Source of the DNA: Porphyridium purpureum
Taxonomy: Eukaryota; Rhodophyta; Bangiophyceae; Porphyridiales; Porphyridiaceae
Length of the DNA: 64,000 bases
NCBI GenBank assembly: GCA_008690995.1
Contig: VRMN01000002.1
Span: forward strand, 558,001-622,000
Reading direction: 5' to 3'
The translations under genes and the position numbers were made by a program. The notes under the pieces are model-generated. The model made no database searches, was not told the origin of the DNA, and saw nothing but the letters and a program-made list of their open reading frames with translations. Shown one piece after another: positions 52,334 through 61,781 of this stretch; position 1 is the stretch's first letter; every line of letters begins with the position of its first letter.

Positions 52334-54535
52334 ATGGTCAGTTTCGGTCCAAGCGGCTTGCGTCCGCGTAAGCGCGTTAAGCGCGTATCCGAGCTTGGTG
52401 CAGTCGAGTTTGAGGCGAGTGGCGCCGAGCTCATGGATATTCAAGCCGCAGAATGGGCAGACGCCTTGGTAAACAAAGCCCAGCGAGGTCACAATTCGGA
52501 CGAGGTCGCGCGCCTCGATGGCTTGGCCACCCATCCCTTCGAAAGCGCTGTAGAGGTGGGAAAGTCGATTGACGCTGCATTGGTTGAGGTCAGTAGCCTG
52601 GTAGAGTCACTTGGTGCATCGATTGGCGCTGTCGACAAAGTCAGTGCGTCGCAACACAAGGCGCAGCCGCAAGGACAGCTGTCTCAGTTTCAGATTTTGA
52701 ACATGCTAGCTGTGGAAACAAAACATGAGCGTTCCCATCATCGAGCAGAGTTGGCAGTGTCTGCCAAGTCGGCAGCTCTGAAACGAGCCGCACAGACTCT
52801 AAAGCATCGTAAAAAGGAATTGGAGTCGTGGGTTCAAGTGCAGCACTCCAGATCTGAATCCTTGCTTTCGCTGCGGCATCTGGCGGGCGGCCTGGGTAAT
52901 CTCCATGTCTCTGAGAGCGGGGCGGGCTCTATATCCTTGAAAGTGTTCGAGAGCGCGGGCGTCAGTTATAGGTTGGGTTCAGAACCAAGCAACTCGAACG
53001 TGCCTTTGACCTCAGCCTTGACGACACATCCAGATCCTTGTCTTCATCTTGTTCTGCAGGGTGATGAGCAGCATCAGCCATCCGCGTACCATCTGACTGC
53101 ATCTCTCGCTGACGCAGGGATCCTCCCGGGCCATTCGGGAAATGTGCATCAGTACGACGTCGACCAAGCTCTGAACGAAGCCTTCACTCCAAATTTAAGT
53201 GCCTTGTCGCTGTCCGAAGAGAACGAGTCTCAAAGTGAGAACGCGGGCGGTGTCACTAGGAATATTGACCGCATTGTCAGCGTGATCCGAGGGCGCCGCG
53301 TGGAGCAATGCTATCGTGAGCTATTCAAAGATATCATAGAGGAGATTTGCCAGTCTGGGAGAGAGGAATCATCGGAAGCTCATACTCGTACGTTCAACGT
53401 CGCCTCTATTGGGGCGGATGAGTTGGTCATGGGCTGCGGGAGTATGGATCAAGCCCTCGCTCTTCGTGCAGTGCAAAGGTCATTCAACACCAGCGCATTG
53501 GTTGAGACAAGCGGAGTGCCTTCTGAGAATCCGATTCTCGCATTGGGTCCGCTTGTCCGAATGCTCTTACTGTCATCCTACGCCCAGCATGAGTTTGGCC
53601 ACGGAAGCTCACCAAGAAGCGTTCGAATGGGTAATGTGGAAGGTGCACTGGAAAGTGTCAGTCAAATGGTCTCGTATTTGGTTGCAATCGATGCCATGTA
53701 CCAGATGCTTGTGTACTGTTGCGAGAAAATGCGGGTTCATGTTCGATGGATTCGTTCTCTTGACATGCTCCTGGAGAAAGGGGATCGGGGCCGAATGCCA
53801 CATCTTGGATTCGCTGCTCAGATCTGGGCGACTGCTTATGATGGAGATGGAACTAGCGCCCTTTTGGGCACTGTGTATGTGAATCCATTTAAGCTAGAGC
53901 CAGATTTCCAAGGCACCTCTGAAGGAGTCGGCGCTCGCTGTACTGATTGGGTACAGTTTTTTCCTGCCCTCAGCTTGGCAATGATCAAGAGCTGGAGCGT
54001 GGAAGCGCAAATGCCGCGCTCTATGCCGCGAGATCTTCTGGCTCACGACGATCCTCGTTCAGCAGCGTTGGCAAACGATGCACCCCGCTCGGTTCAAATT
54101 TTCCACGGTATTCGCTCCACCGAATCGTGGAACAAACTGACGCCTGCAGACTCCCAGCTTCCGGATATGATAAGCATTTTGCTGTGTGTTCGTTTGCTAG
54201 ACGAACTCGAGGTCGCGTCTCGGTACTCCGTCCCGTACGTTTTTGATATTGATCGACAAGGATTTTCCATTCTTGTGTGCGACCTGGCCCACCGGTCTAT
54301 ACTCGGAAAAGTGCGTCCGGGTGGCGGAGCCAAGCGCCCGCACTTGACGGTGTACCTCAACTACAAGGAGGACACTGATCAGCAGACTCAGGTGGATCTA
54401 CCAGCGACAGATTTTACCGATCAAGAAGAAGGCCGAATCGGAAAGTGGATGGATCTGCTAAGCGAAATGGTCCGACACCCTTTCGCGAATCTTGATGATG
54501 TGCGTGCGGGACTTGTGCCTAGGTTAGGCGCGTAA
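52334..54535 (+). CDS. MED17: Probable Mediator complex subunit 17
   Basis: A 733-residue protein from ATG 52334 (MVSFGPSGLRPRKRVKRV). The order of helical segments matches MED17/Srb4: a segment LAVSAKSAALKRAAQTLKHRKKELESW with a following SLLSLRHLAGGLGNL, as in the family block where stacked helices precede a short beta region, then a central segment CYRELFKDIIEEIC, and a C-terminal alpha/beta domain ending in WMDLLSEM near the C-terminus. Similarity is by pattern, not by strict motif. MED17 is the central scaffold of the Mediator head module contacting RNA polymerase II. The basic N-terminus (RPRKRVKR) looks like a nuclear localisation signal. It converges with GH35, 87 bp between stops, most of it an A-rich tract. 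Confidence 0.45.
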   Translation: MVSFGPSGLRPRKRVKRVSELGAVEFEASGAELMDIQAAEWADALVNKAQRGHNSDEVARLDGLATHPFESAVEVGKSIDAALVEVSSLVESLGASIGAVDKVSASQHKAQPQGQLSQFQILNMLAVETKHERSHHRAELAVSAKSAALKRAAQTLKHRKKELESWVQVQHSRSESLLSLRHLAGGLGNLHVSESGAGSISLKVFESAGVSYRLGSEPSNSNVPLTSALTTHPDPCLHLVLQGDEQHQPSAYHLTASLADAGILPGHSGNVHQYDVDQALNEAFTPNLSALSLSEENESQSENAGGVTRNIDRIVSVIRGRRVEQCYRELFKDIIEEICQSGREESSEAHTRTFNVASIGADELVMGCGSMDQALALRAVQRSFNTSALVETSGVPSENPILALGPLVRMLLLSSYAQHEFGHGSSPRSVRMGNVEGALESVSQMVSYLVAIDAMYQMLVYCCEKMRVHVRWIRSLDMLLEKGDRGRMPHLGFAAQIWATAYDGDGTSALLGTVYVNPFKLEPDFQGTSEGVGARCTDWVQFFPALSLAMIKSWSVEAQMPRSMPRDLLAHDDPRSAALANDAPRSVQIFHGIRSTESWNKLTPADSQLPDMISILLCVRLLDELEVASRYSVPYVFDIDRQGFSILVCDLAHRSILGKVRPGGGAKRPHLTVYLNYKEDTDQQTQVDLPATDFTDQEEGRIGKWMDLLSEMVRHPFANLDDVRAGLVPRLGA

Positions 54536-54558
54536 GGGCCAAATCGAAAATTTTCTCC

Positions 54559-54590
54559 AAAAAAAAAAAAGGAAAAAAAAAACAAAAAAA
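54559..54590 (+). repeat. A-rich tract between convergent stops
   Basis: Three A-runs of 12, 10 and 7 separated by GG and C, between the MED17-like stop (54535) and the GH35 stop (54623). On the minus strand it is a T-rich tract. Both 3' UTRs must end here. Confidence 0.7.
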
Positions 54591-54622
54591 CGACAACATC
54601 GACAGCAATAGAATGGAACCTG

Positions 54623-57120
54623 TCAGACTAAGCTACGTTTGAGCAGTTGAATTTCGAATGGTATGGCTCCGAGCTCATCAAAGATTTCAACCTGCACCAT
54701 CGAATGCTGACCAGAAGTCATGAGGAAGCGCGGAATACGGTACAGCGACTGAGTGGGGCTTCCATGTGAGACGTGCTGTATCGGAGATCCTTCAAGAAAG
54801 CCCACAGGGGGGTTTACGCCGGCGACCAGCCAGTATCGTCCTATGTCGATTCCGTTCACCCGAATGAAGCCCTTCGCCATTCCAAACATAGCGAGCACGT
54901 AGTCTTCGTCTGGTCTTTCTTCTGCGCTAAGGTTCAGCTCGGTGTAAAACCAGCGCGGTCGCACAGCATGCATGGCTTTTCTCGAAGAATCGATGGCCAA
55001 ATACTGTTTCATCGCTGCGCGCCTCTCACTGTCAGCAGAAGCTCCGCTGTCCATCAGCAACGGGGTGACCATCCAATCATCGGCCGGAATTTCGATCGTT
55101 TGAAAATGATCTTTGTCTTCCGAAACCAATACCATGAAATTCGGGAATGGATAAATGCCTTTCCTTTCATGAACCATGTTCGAATTCTTTCCAAGCTGCC
55201 AGTCTCCCTTGACCATCCCTAGAGAGCAGCACAAGACCTGAAGCTGAAAGTCAGTAGTCCCAAGACCATCTCCGAGAAGCTCGTTCAGAGGCAGACTGCA
55301 ATCAATGTTATGAGAAAATCCAGGTTCAACGCTATGCCTAGTCCAAGCATTATTCATGCGGTCTTCAAAAAGAGGCTCTTGCGAGCTTCCCAGGTAGCAC
55401 CCATTCAAAAAAATACGCAGGAGGTCTGCACCTTCGCAGCGAAACGACAATCTGGTCTTTTCAGTAACCATGCGGGAGTCGAACTTCAAAGGAGTTGTAT
55501 ACCAAGCGTAATCACTCGAATTTTGAGTGAGGGAAATAAGATCTGCGTCTTCCAAGCCCCAATGCGGCGCGGGAGGACTGCGTTCTGAAATGCTCGTATC
55601 GCTGCGAGAGCGCCACGACATAGGAAAGGCTTCTTCGGCAACCATCCACTCCTTTCCGAAGTTCGGGACTGCCTCAAGTTGGACAGACAGGCTTCGCGCC
55701 TCCGGGCTCAAAACAGAGGTGTCAAACAAAACCTCGATTGGCTTGTCACCCGACTTGCGTGCAATCTGGACACTGCGTGGCCTGACAAGAACTTGGGTGT
55801 CTAGAACTAACGTCGTGCACAGCTCATGACTATCATTGCACAAAAACACAAGACTCCATCCTAAAGTGTTGGGGTGCTGCCATTCAAAACAAGACAACGA
55901 GTCATTTGGACGGCTCACATCCGGACGTGCATTTCCTCTGTCCAATTGAAGGTACTCGACATGATCAAGCAACACTTTGTGCATTGCTGCCAGATGCAAC
56001 GACTTTTCCGTGTCGTTCCCGAACTCATCGAGCGGTTCGTCATAGTCGTATGATGTTGCTTGCAGGTACATGGTTGAGTTGCGTGTTCGGTTTGTGCCCC
56101 CATAGTACATGTAGTAATTCACGGCGCTCCCGCCTTCGGCGAAAAAGCGCGCCGAGGCATACACGAGATCTTGGGACGACCGAACATGATGCGGTGAACC
56201 CCAGACATCATACCAACCGGTCCACGCTTCTGTCCATACAGCAGGCTGCTCTGGATGCTCGCGCTGATGCCTTTCAAACTGCTCGTGACCGTAAAACGCA
56301 TTGATAGTCTCTAGAGCGCTACCTGTGGAGCCAAAACACATAATCATCGGCACATGCAAGTCGAATTTGAGCTTCAGTCCGGCGACCCATTCCAAATATC
56401 GCGCTCCGTCCGCCCCATACCCTTCCGAGACCATAGAGTATTCGTTTTCAAGCTGGACGAGGATCACCGGACCGCCTTGATCAGCGGTCATGGAGTGAAC
56501 CTGCATGCGCTCCGCAAGACAGTCCAGCCACATGTCAACTGCACGACGGTCGAAAAGATAAGGGAAAGAAAAGCGAAAACGAAATCACGAGCAACATGTT
56601 AGTATGACTCTTCAGATCCACCCTGCCTGGATGGCCAAGCTTGACTACAGGAGTGCAGAAAACTACGCAACCTGGCGCTCCGTGCATGGAATCAAAACGT
56701 TCAAGCGAGGACTTGAAACATACCTGCGCGCATGAAAGGCTCGTTATACGTCCGAAACATGATTCCCGGCACATCTCGGAGTCTGCTCGGAAAGCCACCG
56801 AAGTTGGCCTCTGCGCATACGTACGGCCCAATGCGAAGGATCACGAACAAGCCGTGCTTCTGTGCACTCTTGCAAAATCCAAACAAGTCTTTGTAGCCGC
56901 TGAAATCGTAGGTGATACTTCCGTTGTCGTTGAGGACTTCGTGTTCGTTCCAGAATACGTAAGTGTCCACGCAGTTCAGCCCATTCTTCCGCATGCGTGC
57001 GAAAATTCCGTGCCACTCGGACGGGTGTGTCCGCGGGTAGTGCACAGACCCGCTGACCAAGAGCACGGGTGTGCCACCAACGGAGATGCTTCTCCTGCTG
57101 TACGTGACCACGGTCGCCAT
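54623..57120 (-). CDS. GH35 beta-galactosidase, two exons
   Basis: Exon 1 is 57120-56724 and exon 2 is 56538-54623; joined they give 770 residues in one frame. Exon 1 carries the family start VSGSVHYPRTHPSEW and the signature GPYVCAEANFGGFPSRL. Across the junction the protein reads NEPFMRA-VDMWLDC. Exon 2 gives LVQLENEYSMV, with the acid/base Glu (about residue 165), and VWTEAWTGWYD with the nucleophile Glu, then the long plant-like beta-sandwich region. The enzyme removes terminal beta-galactose, plausibly in cell-wall polysaccharide turnover. Oddities: no signal peptide is visible after ATG 57120, although the family is usually secreted; and the usual CAEWNFGG is CAEANFGG. An in-frame stop lies upstream of 57120, so a leader would need another exon. 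Divergent from S-formylglutathione hydrolase. Confidence 0.9.
56539..56723 (-). other. Spliceosomal intron of the GH35 gene
   Basis: A 185-bp phase-1 intron. Donor AG|GTATGT at 56723, a perfect TACTAAC branch point at 56604-56598 about 60 nt before the acceptor, a pyrimidine-rich stretch, and acceptor GTGCAG at 56539. Splicing restores the family sequence without a gap. Confidence 0.93.
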
Positions 57121-57777
57121 TCTCCTCCGCTTTGAAGGGGTGGGTAGCGCAGCAGATTGGAGGCCGCGAATCTCTGGTCAATGGCGGGACCTTCCTTTTC
57201 GTGAGCGCCCACTGTCGCGACGAGTGATCGATCTGACTGTCGCGTCCGAAACAGAAGCGCGCCCTGTACAGTCTCGTATGGGAGGATTCTTTTGTTGTTC
57301 CATCTCAAGCAAGGCGGTTGAAGCGGGAAAGAACATAATCGCTAGAACCGGTGACAAATCTGGATGGCGTCTACTGTGCGCAGGAACATGCTGGCAGATG
57401 GTCTATGGAGGAGACCAGCGTCAGACTTAAAACTGCGCGTGCGGGAATCTGTGCGGATCCGCGACTCGTTCGGGCACTCGTGTGGCTGGCCTTCTTGTGG
57501 GGAAGGACGTTCCTTGCATCGGGGACAATTTCGTATCTGCCAGACACACATCATTGGAGGCGCGCACTGCATCGGCACTAATCAAGCCTTCGTTTCTCGC
57601 GCGGGCCGTACGGACGTCCTGCCGCCGCACCGCGCTCAATCACTGAACCTCATGCGGCAGAATAACCCTAGCACATTCCGCCACACGAGCTGCCGGTCGC
57701 TGTGCTGGAAGTCGCGGGCTGCCGTGACAAGAAGCGAGAAGCGGCACAGGCGTCGGAGACCGCGTGGGAAGACCGTC
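57121..57777. promoter_or_regulatory. Divergent promoter space GH35/S-formylglutathione hydrolase
   Basis: 657 bp between starts at 57120 and 57778. One CCTGTACAG (GTAC 57266-57269), which is itself a near-palindrome. The hydrolase frame is open back to ATG 57364, but the added 138 residues are Arg/Ser-rich and not family-like. Confidence 0.4.
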
Positions 57778-58629
57778 ATGGGTGGAAGTGTGGAGCAGAT
57801 CAGCGCCTCGAAATGCTTCGAGTGCCAGGTGCTGCGCTTCCAGCACACCTCACCCGCGCTCGGCGGGACGCTTGCCAAATTCCACCTGATTCTTCCGCCG
57901 AAGGCTGAATCGCAAAGCGTGCCTTGCCTGATCTGGCTGAGCGGACTGTCGTGCACCGATGAAAACTTTGTGTTTAAGGCAGCTCCGTATAAGGCAGCAG
58001 CTGAACACGGGGTGGCCATTCTTGTCCCGGACGTATCACCGCGCGGCATTGACGATGAGTTTGGCAGCAGCGCGGGTTTCTATGTCGACGCGACAGTTCC
58101 CGAATACAAAACCAACTACAACATGTATACTTATTGTACGGAAGAGCTGCCGAACCTGATCAAGTCTGAATTCGCAGACTCGGTCGACCTGTCGCGCTGC
58201 TCAATCTTCGGTCACTCAATGGGCGGTCATGGCGCATTAGTCATCGCACTGAAGAACCCATCCAAGTTTCGCAGCGTGAGTGCATTTGCGCCCATATTGA
58301 ATCCTGTGAATTGTCCGTGGGGCGTGAAGTACTTTTCGGGCTTTCTTGGGTCGGATCATGAAGCGTGGAAGGCATACGACGCTACAGAGCTTATCCGCAG
58401 CGCTGGGAAGCTAGTTTTTGCAGCCCCGATTCTAGTTGATCAAGGCGATAAGGATGGCTTTTTGGAGCAAGGCCAGTTATTGCCCTCCAACTTTGAACAT
58501 GCGTGTGCGGAGGCAGGGCAGCCTCTCTTATTGAACTATCGCCCAGGGTATGATCACGGGTATTTCTTTATCAGCACATTCATAGCCGATCACATCGCGC
58601 ACCATGCAAACATTCTCAACAGTGCATAA
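57778..58629 (+). CDS. SFGH: S-formylglutathione hydrolase (esterase D family)
   Basis: A 283-residue serine hydrolase of glutathione-dependent formaldehyde detoxification: S-formylglutathione to glutathione plus formate. The nucleophile elbow is GHSMGGHG near residue 146, the acid is in DQGDKDGFL near 222-226, and the His in YDHGYFF near 260. PCLIWLSGLSCTDENF and PDVSPRG are also family-typical. ATG 57778 (GTCATGGGTGG context) gives the usual length. The C-terminus is normal, without an obvious peroxisomal signal. The upstream extension to ATG 57364 would add a 138-residue leader and is not favoured. Confidence 0.95.
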   Translation: MGGSVEQISASKCFECQVLRFQHTSPALGGTLAKFHLILPPKAESQSVPCLIWLSGLSCTDENFVFKAAPYKAAAEHGVAILVPDVSPRGIDDEFGSSAGFYVDATVPEYKTNYNMYTYCTEELPNLIKSEFADSVDLSRCSIFGHSMGGHGALVIALKNPSKFRSVSAFAPILNPVNCPWGVKYFSGFLGSDHEAWKAYDATELIRSAGKLVFAAPILVDQGDKDGFLEQGQLLPSNFEHACAEAGQPLLLNYRPGYDHGYFFISTFIADHIAHHANILNSA

Positions 58630-58742
58630 CCGAATGCGACGGCTTCGTGCGTCACTGTAGCCAAAAAAAAAAAATTTAAAAATGAATAATGCTCCCACAT
58701 CACAGGTCGGGATCGCGTTCGACACCACTTCAAATCCATAGC

Positions 58743-59325
58743 TTACTTCTGCAGATCCGGGTAGTTTTGCGGGTAGCGACGGCGGCGGATCGGGTTCATT
58801 TCCACCGGTCCAGCAGCCTCACGCGGCCATGCCGGCATCATAGCCAACGTGGCATCATGCCACTCCTTGGTTCCCGTGCGACCGACCTTTCCTGTTGATC
58901 GAGAAAGCGCAACAGAGCATGAGACGCAAAGAATCGATTCGTCCAAAGACAAAGAAAAAAGAGCCACACGAAACGGGGGAAGCAATTACACAATTAGCAC
59001 TGTTCTCTCGAAAAAAAAAAAAAAAAGCGAAGCATAGACATGAACACTCAATCCGCAAGGGAGCGTAGGAGCCGTTGCCGCGGCGAACACCCTGCGCTTG
59101 TCTCCATGCACGCCGGCACGCACGAGCGCGACGTGTCTACTGCAAGAAGCTGCACTTGAAACGAGAAATGCTTAACTTACGATTTGCGCGCTTGTAGAGG
59201 TATATGGCGGTACCAAGACCTACCAAGATGGCGGTTCCGCCCCACACCTGCACGCGTTGGGGCAACTTGTGAATCCTGTCAGGAAACACCTGATAGTCGG
59301 TGCAGCTATTATCGACTCCGACCAT
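58743..59325 (-). CDS. Spliced 97-residue single-TM protein, possibly a mitochondrial respiratory subunit
   Basis: Exon 1 is 59325-59181 and exon 2 is 58891-58743; joined they give a 97-residue protein. Evidence is a strong start (ACCATGGTC), a perfect GTAAGT donor and a CAACAG acceptor, and frame continuity (145 + 149 bp). The product begins MVGVDNSCTDYQVFPDRIHKL, has one membrane span at about residues 27-45 (VWGGTAILVGLGTAIYLY) and then a basic/aromatic tail with EWHDATLAMMPAW and EMNPIRRRRYPQNYP. One short TM with a compact polar tail is the habit of small supernumerary subunits of cytochrome oxidase or other inner-membrane complexes, but I cannot assign the family. Its 3' end converges with the hydrolase gene, 113 bp apart, across an A-run. 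Confidence 0.72.
58892..59180 (-). other. Spliceosomal intron of the 97-residue protein gene
   Basis: A 289-bp phase-1 intron with donor GTAAGT at 59180-59175 and acceptor CAACAG ending at 58892. It contains a long T-run (on the minus strand) near 59011-59025 and a TGCTAAT that may serve as branch point. It reads in no frame through both exons. Confidence 0.82.
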
Positions 59326-59798
59326 GGTGCCGTGCGGTACGGGTATACCCTCAAAGACTTTTCCCGGTAATGCGTGCACGACAGTTTATCTCTGCGTGTC
59401 CTGTGTCCCCTCCCGCAGCGTTCCCCAAGCGCGGCACCAAACCTCCACCGACTCACCTTCCCGCCCTTCACCCACCCGCCCCACGCGCTCGAGTGCCAAC
59501 TCGCGTTTTCATGAGGGGAAACGAGCGGAATTTCGAGGCCCGGACAAGGGTATACTGCGGGCCCATTCTGTGGGTAGAAGGGGCATTTTGATAGAGACGC
59601 ACGGGGCCTGGCGTGCACTATGGGAACAGGAAAGCAGTGTGCGTGGGGAGCCTGACTGGAGTTCAGCCGCTCCGAATCGTGGCGTTCCGAAAGCATCCTG
59701 CGCGGCGCGCACAATGCTCGCGCTGCACGGACAGCAGCGGGGGACACTTGCAAAACCGTCAGCAAGGAAGCAAGCAGGAGCGGGAGAGTTTACGAGAA
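59326..59798. other. Promoter of the 97-aa gene; otherwise empty
   Basis: 473 bp between the 97-aa gene start and the apyrase stop, both minus. GTATACCC near 59341-59348 lies close to the start. No gene seen. Confidence 0.4.
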
Positions 59799-61400
59799 TC
59801 ACGCAATGCGATAAGACTTCATCAGACCAGTCAGCGCGCCGGTGGCCCAGCCAGCTACAACCCCGCCGATCCGTTTTCGAATTTCTACCTGCGCCCCGTC
59901 TTCCATGCCAAGCCCCCATCGAAGCAGAGCGTAAATATACGCCAGGTCTTGGCAGAGACTTTCTCCGTCGTCTTCGTAGGCTTCAAGGGCGGCCTCGTGC
60001 GTCATCGCACACACCGCTGCGCCATTTTCGCGAATGCTTTGCAAAGAGATGGAGCCCCCGTCCTCCTTCACAAACCAGTGCAGACGATCATAAATGTACG
60101 CAATAGCGACCACACGAGATACCGAGAAAGGCGGACGATACCCGCCCGCTACTCCGCAGTGCGAAACTCCATGAACTTCGCATACTGAGCCGTCCGTGAC
60201 CGAGTCTGTGTTTTCAGGTACGGCCGCGCTTTGATCCATTGTGCCGGTCGAGTGGCCACTTACCTGCAAGACAAACAATGCCTCACTAACACACTTGTCG
60301 AAGTCGCCCGTGCCAACAGTGCGCACTTCGTGTCCCAAACGGCCTACCTGCAAGGACTTTTCAGCGCTTTTATAAAAGCAAGGGTTCGCCTGCAGTTGCC
60401 CTGATGACTCAAGGTGCTCGTACAATTTCAGCTGGAAGTCATAAAGACCGTATCCGAGGAAGCTGCGAGCATACAAGGGGCCCTTCAGCGGGACGCCGTC
60501 CAAGGTATGCAGATACATGCTTGCGTTCAGCGCAGCGAAATCCTTTGCCTCATCTAACTGTCGTTCATCGACTGAATAGGCCATTTGGACCGATCCACCT
60601 CCTAGGTCAACGAGCGCAGCAAATCGCTCCTTGTCTTCTTTCTCTGACAGCTGATGAGCAAATGTACCAAGCAGAAAGTTCACAGAAAGCCACCCGTACA
60701 GAGCCTCATCCTCACCGCTCATGATGGATACCCAGTCCCTGCGCGCCATGAACTTTGACCATCGAAGTTCGCGATACGCTGCATTCAGAATGTTTTGCGC
60801 GTGCTGGTCTGGCACCAAACGCAAACCTGCGGTTGCACGTAAAAAGATCGGTGTCCAAATAATGTGGTCTTCTGGAACAATCTCCGTGATTAAGTCTAAC
60901 AGAGGCCGAATGATCTTTCTCACCTCGCTGAGATGGTCACCATCCTCTTGAATGGAAGCGCTGAAACCAACGGGGACTTCTGCATAGTAAGCCTTCACCA
61001 TTCGAATCATGTACGTGTCTGGTGGCCCGTACTTCAGGTACTGAATGACGTGCGCGCGTGTACCCGTGCTGCCTGCATCGATCATGACGCCATAAATCGG
61101 CTTGGAGCCGTCATTAGGATTCACCCAACGCATGTCTGCTCGTGTGATGCCTAAGCGCATCGCCAACAGGAAAGTAGCAACAACCCACATGATCAAATAT
61201 GCCGTCTGCACCCATAAGTCGTTCTTGTAAACCGCGCGCCGCGTGTACAAGGTCGGGCGCAAGTGCCGGGATCGGGCAGCGCCCGAGGCCTTGGCCGCAT
61301 CGTCTTTTGCTTCGATCGCATCGACAGTGCCAGGCACACCCTCGGAGACCAAAGACGTCGAGCCCGAGGACCGATGGTGAAGGCCGCTCGAACTTTCCAT
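59799..61400 (-). CDS. GDA1/CD39-family apyrase (nucleoside phosphatase), type II membrane
   Basis: A 533-residue enzyme from ATG 61400. One membrane anchor near residues 65-82 (AYLIMWVVATFLLAM) is followed by the lumenal catalytic domain. All apyrase conserved regions are seen: ACR1 IDAGSTGTRAHV near 105, ACR2 FLRATAGLRL near 190, ACR3 SGEDEALYGWLSVN near 227, ACR4 VDLGGGSVQMAY near 264, and the C-terminal DLAYIYALL near 493. It hydrolyses nucleoside di- and/or triphosphates; the Golgi members clear the UDP/GDP left by glycosyltransferases, which would suit a polysaccharide-secreting alga (inference). A Ser/Asp-rich loop near 380-410 precedes CGVAGGYRP. The frame is open upstream only through non-ATG codons. 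Upstream GTAC at 61506-61509. Confidence 0.92.
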   Translation of the reverse strand: MESSSGLHHRSSGSTSLVSEGVPGTVDAIEAKDDAAKASGAARSRHLRPTLYTRRAVYKNDLWVQTAYLIMWVVATFLLAMRLGITRADMRWVNPNDGSKPIYGVMIDAGSTGTRAHVIQYLKYGPPDTYMIRMVKAYYAEVPVGFSASIQEDGDHLSEVRKIIRPLLDLITEIVPEDHIIWTPIFLRATAGLRLVPDQHAQNILNAAYRELRWSKFMARRDWVSIMSGEDEALYGWLSVNFLLGTFAHQLSEKEDKERFAALVDLGGGSVQMAYSVDERQLDEAKDFAALNASMYLHTLDGVPLKGPLYARSFLGYGLYDFQLKLYEHLESSGQLQANPCFYKSAEKSLQVGRLGHEVRTVGTGDFDKCVSEALFVLQVSGHSTGTMDQSAAVPENTDSVTDGSVCEVHGVSHCGVAGGYRPPFSVSRVVAIAYIYDRLHWFVKEDGGSISLQSIRENGAAVCAMTHEAALEAYEDDGESLCQDLAYIYALLRWGLGMEDGAQVEIRKRIGGVVAGWATGALTGLMKSYRIA

Positions 61401-61781
61401 GGCCCCCAACTTGATTCGACAACGAGCACCGTAATCCTGCCGCCCCGATCGCGCCGGTCCTGACGCGAGCGTCCGTCCAGCCCGGAAGACAGCGGACAGC
61501 GAACTGTACTCTGACTGGATGGGAACCAGTAGTTCCAGCGGCACGATCTAGGCACAGATTCGGGCGCCCGTCACTAAGTTCTTTTGTGTGGGCGTGCGTG
61601 ACTGTCGAAATGCTATGCGACGCCCTCTCACCCCCCACATCCGTTCTCGGATCGCGTTCGCACAGCGTTACAGGACAAAATAGAATCAAGAACGATTTAA
61701 TTTTGCTCGCCTCACACGAGCACATAGCACTCGAACGGCCCGCTCTCCACTCTGGCAGACGAGCCCGAGACTATGCTCGAA
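61401..61781. promoter_or_regulatory. Apyrase promoter and 3' end of the ORP gene
   Basis: 381 bp. One ACTGTACT (GTAC 61506-61509), about 105 bp upstream of the apyrase start. An A+T-rich patch near 61680-61705 probably belongs to the ORP 3' UTR. No gene seen. Confidence 0.4.

Noticed and set aside
60243-60258. Perfect GTAAGT donor inside the apyrase frame
   Set aside because: The frame after it continues the GDA1/CD39 family without a gap, and none of the nearby AG acceptors gives an intron length divisible by three, so removing it would break the conserved C-terminus.
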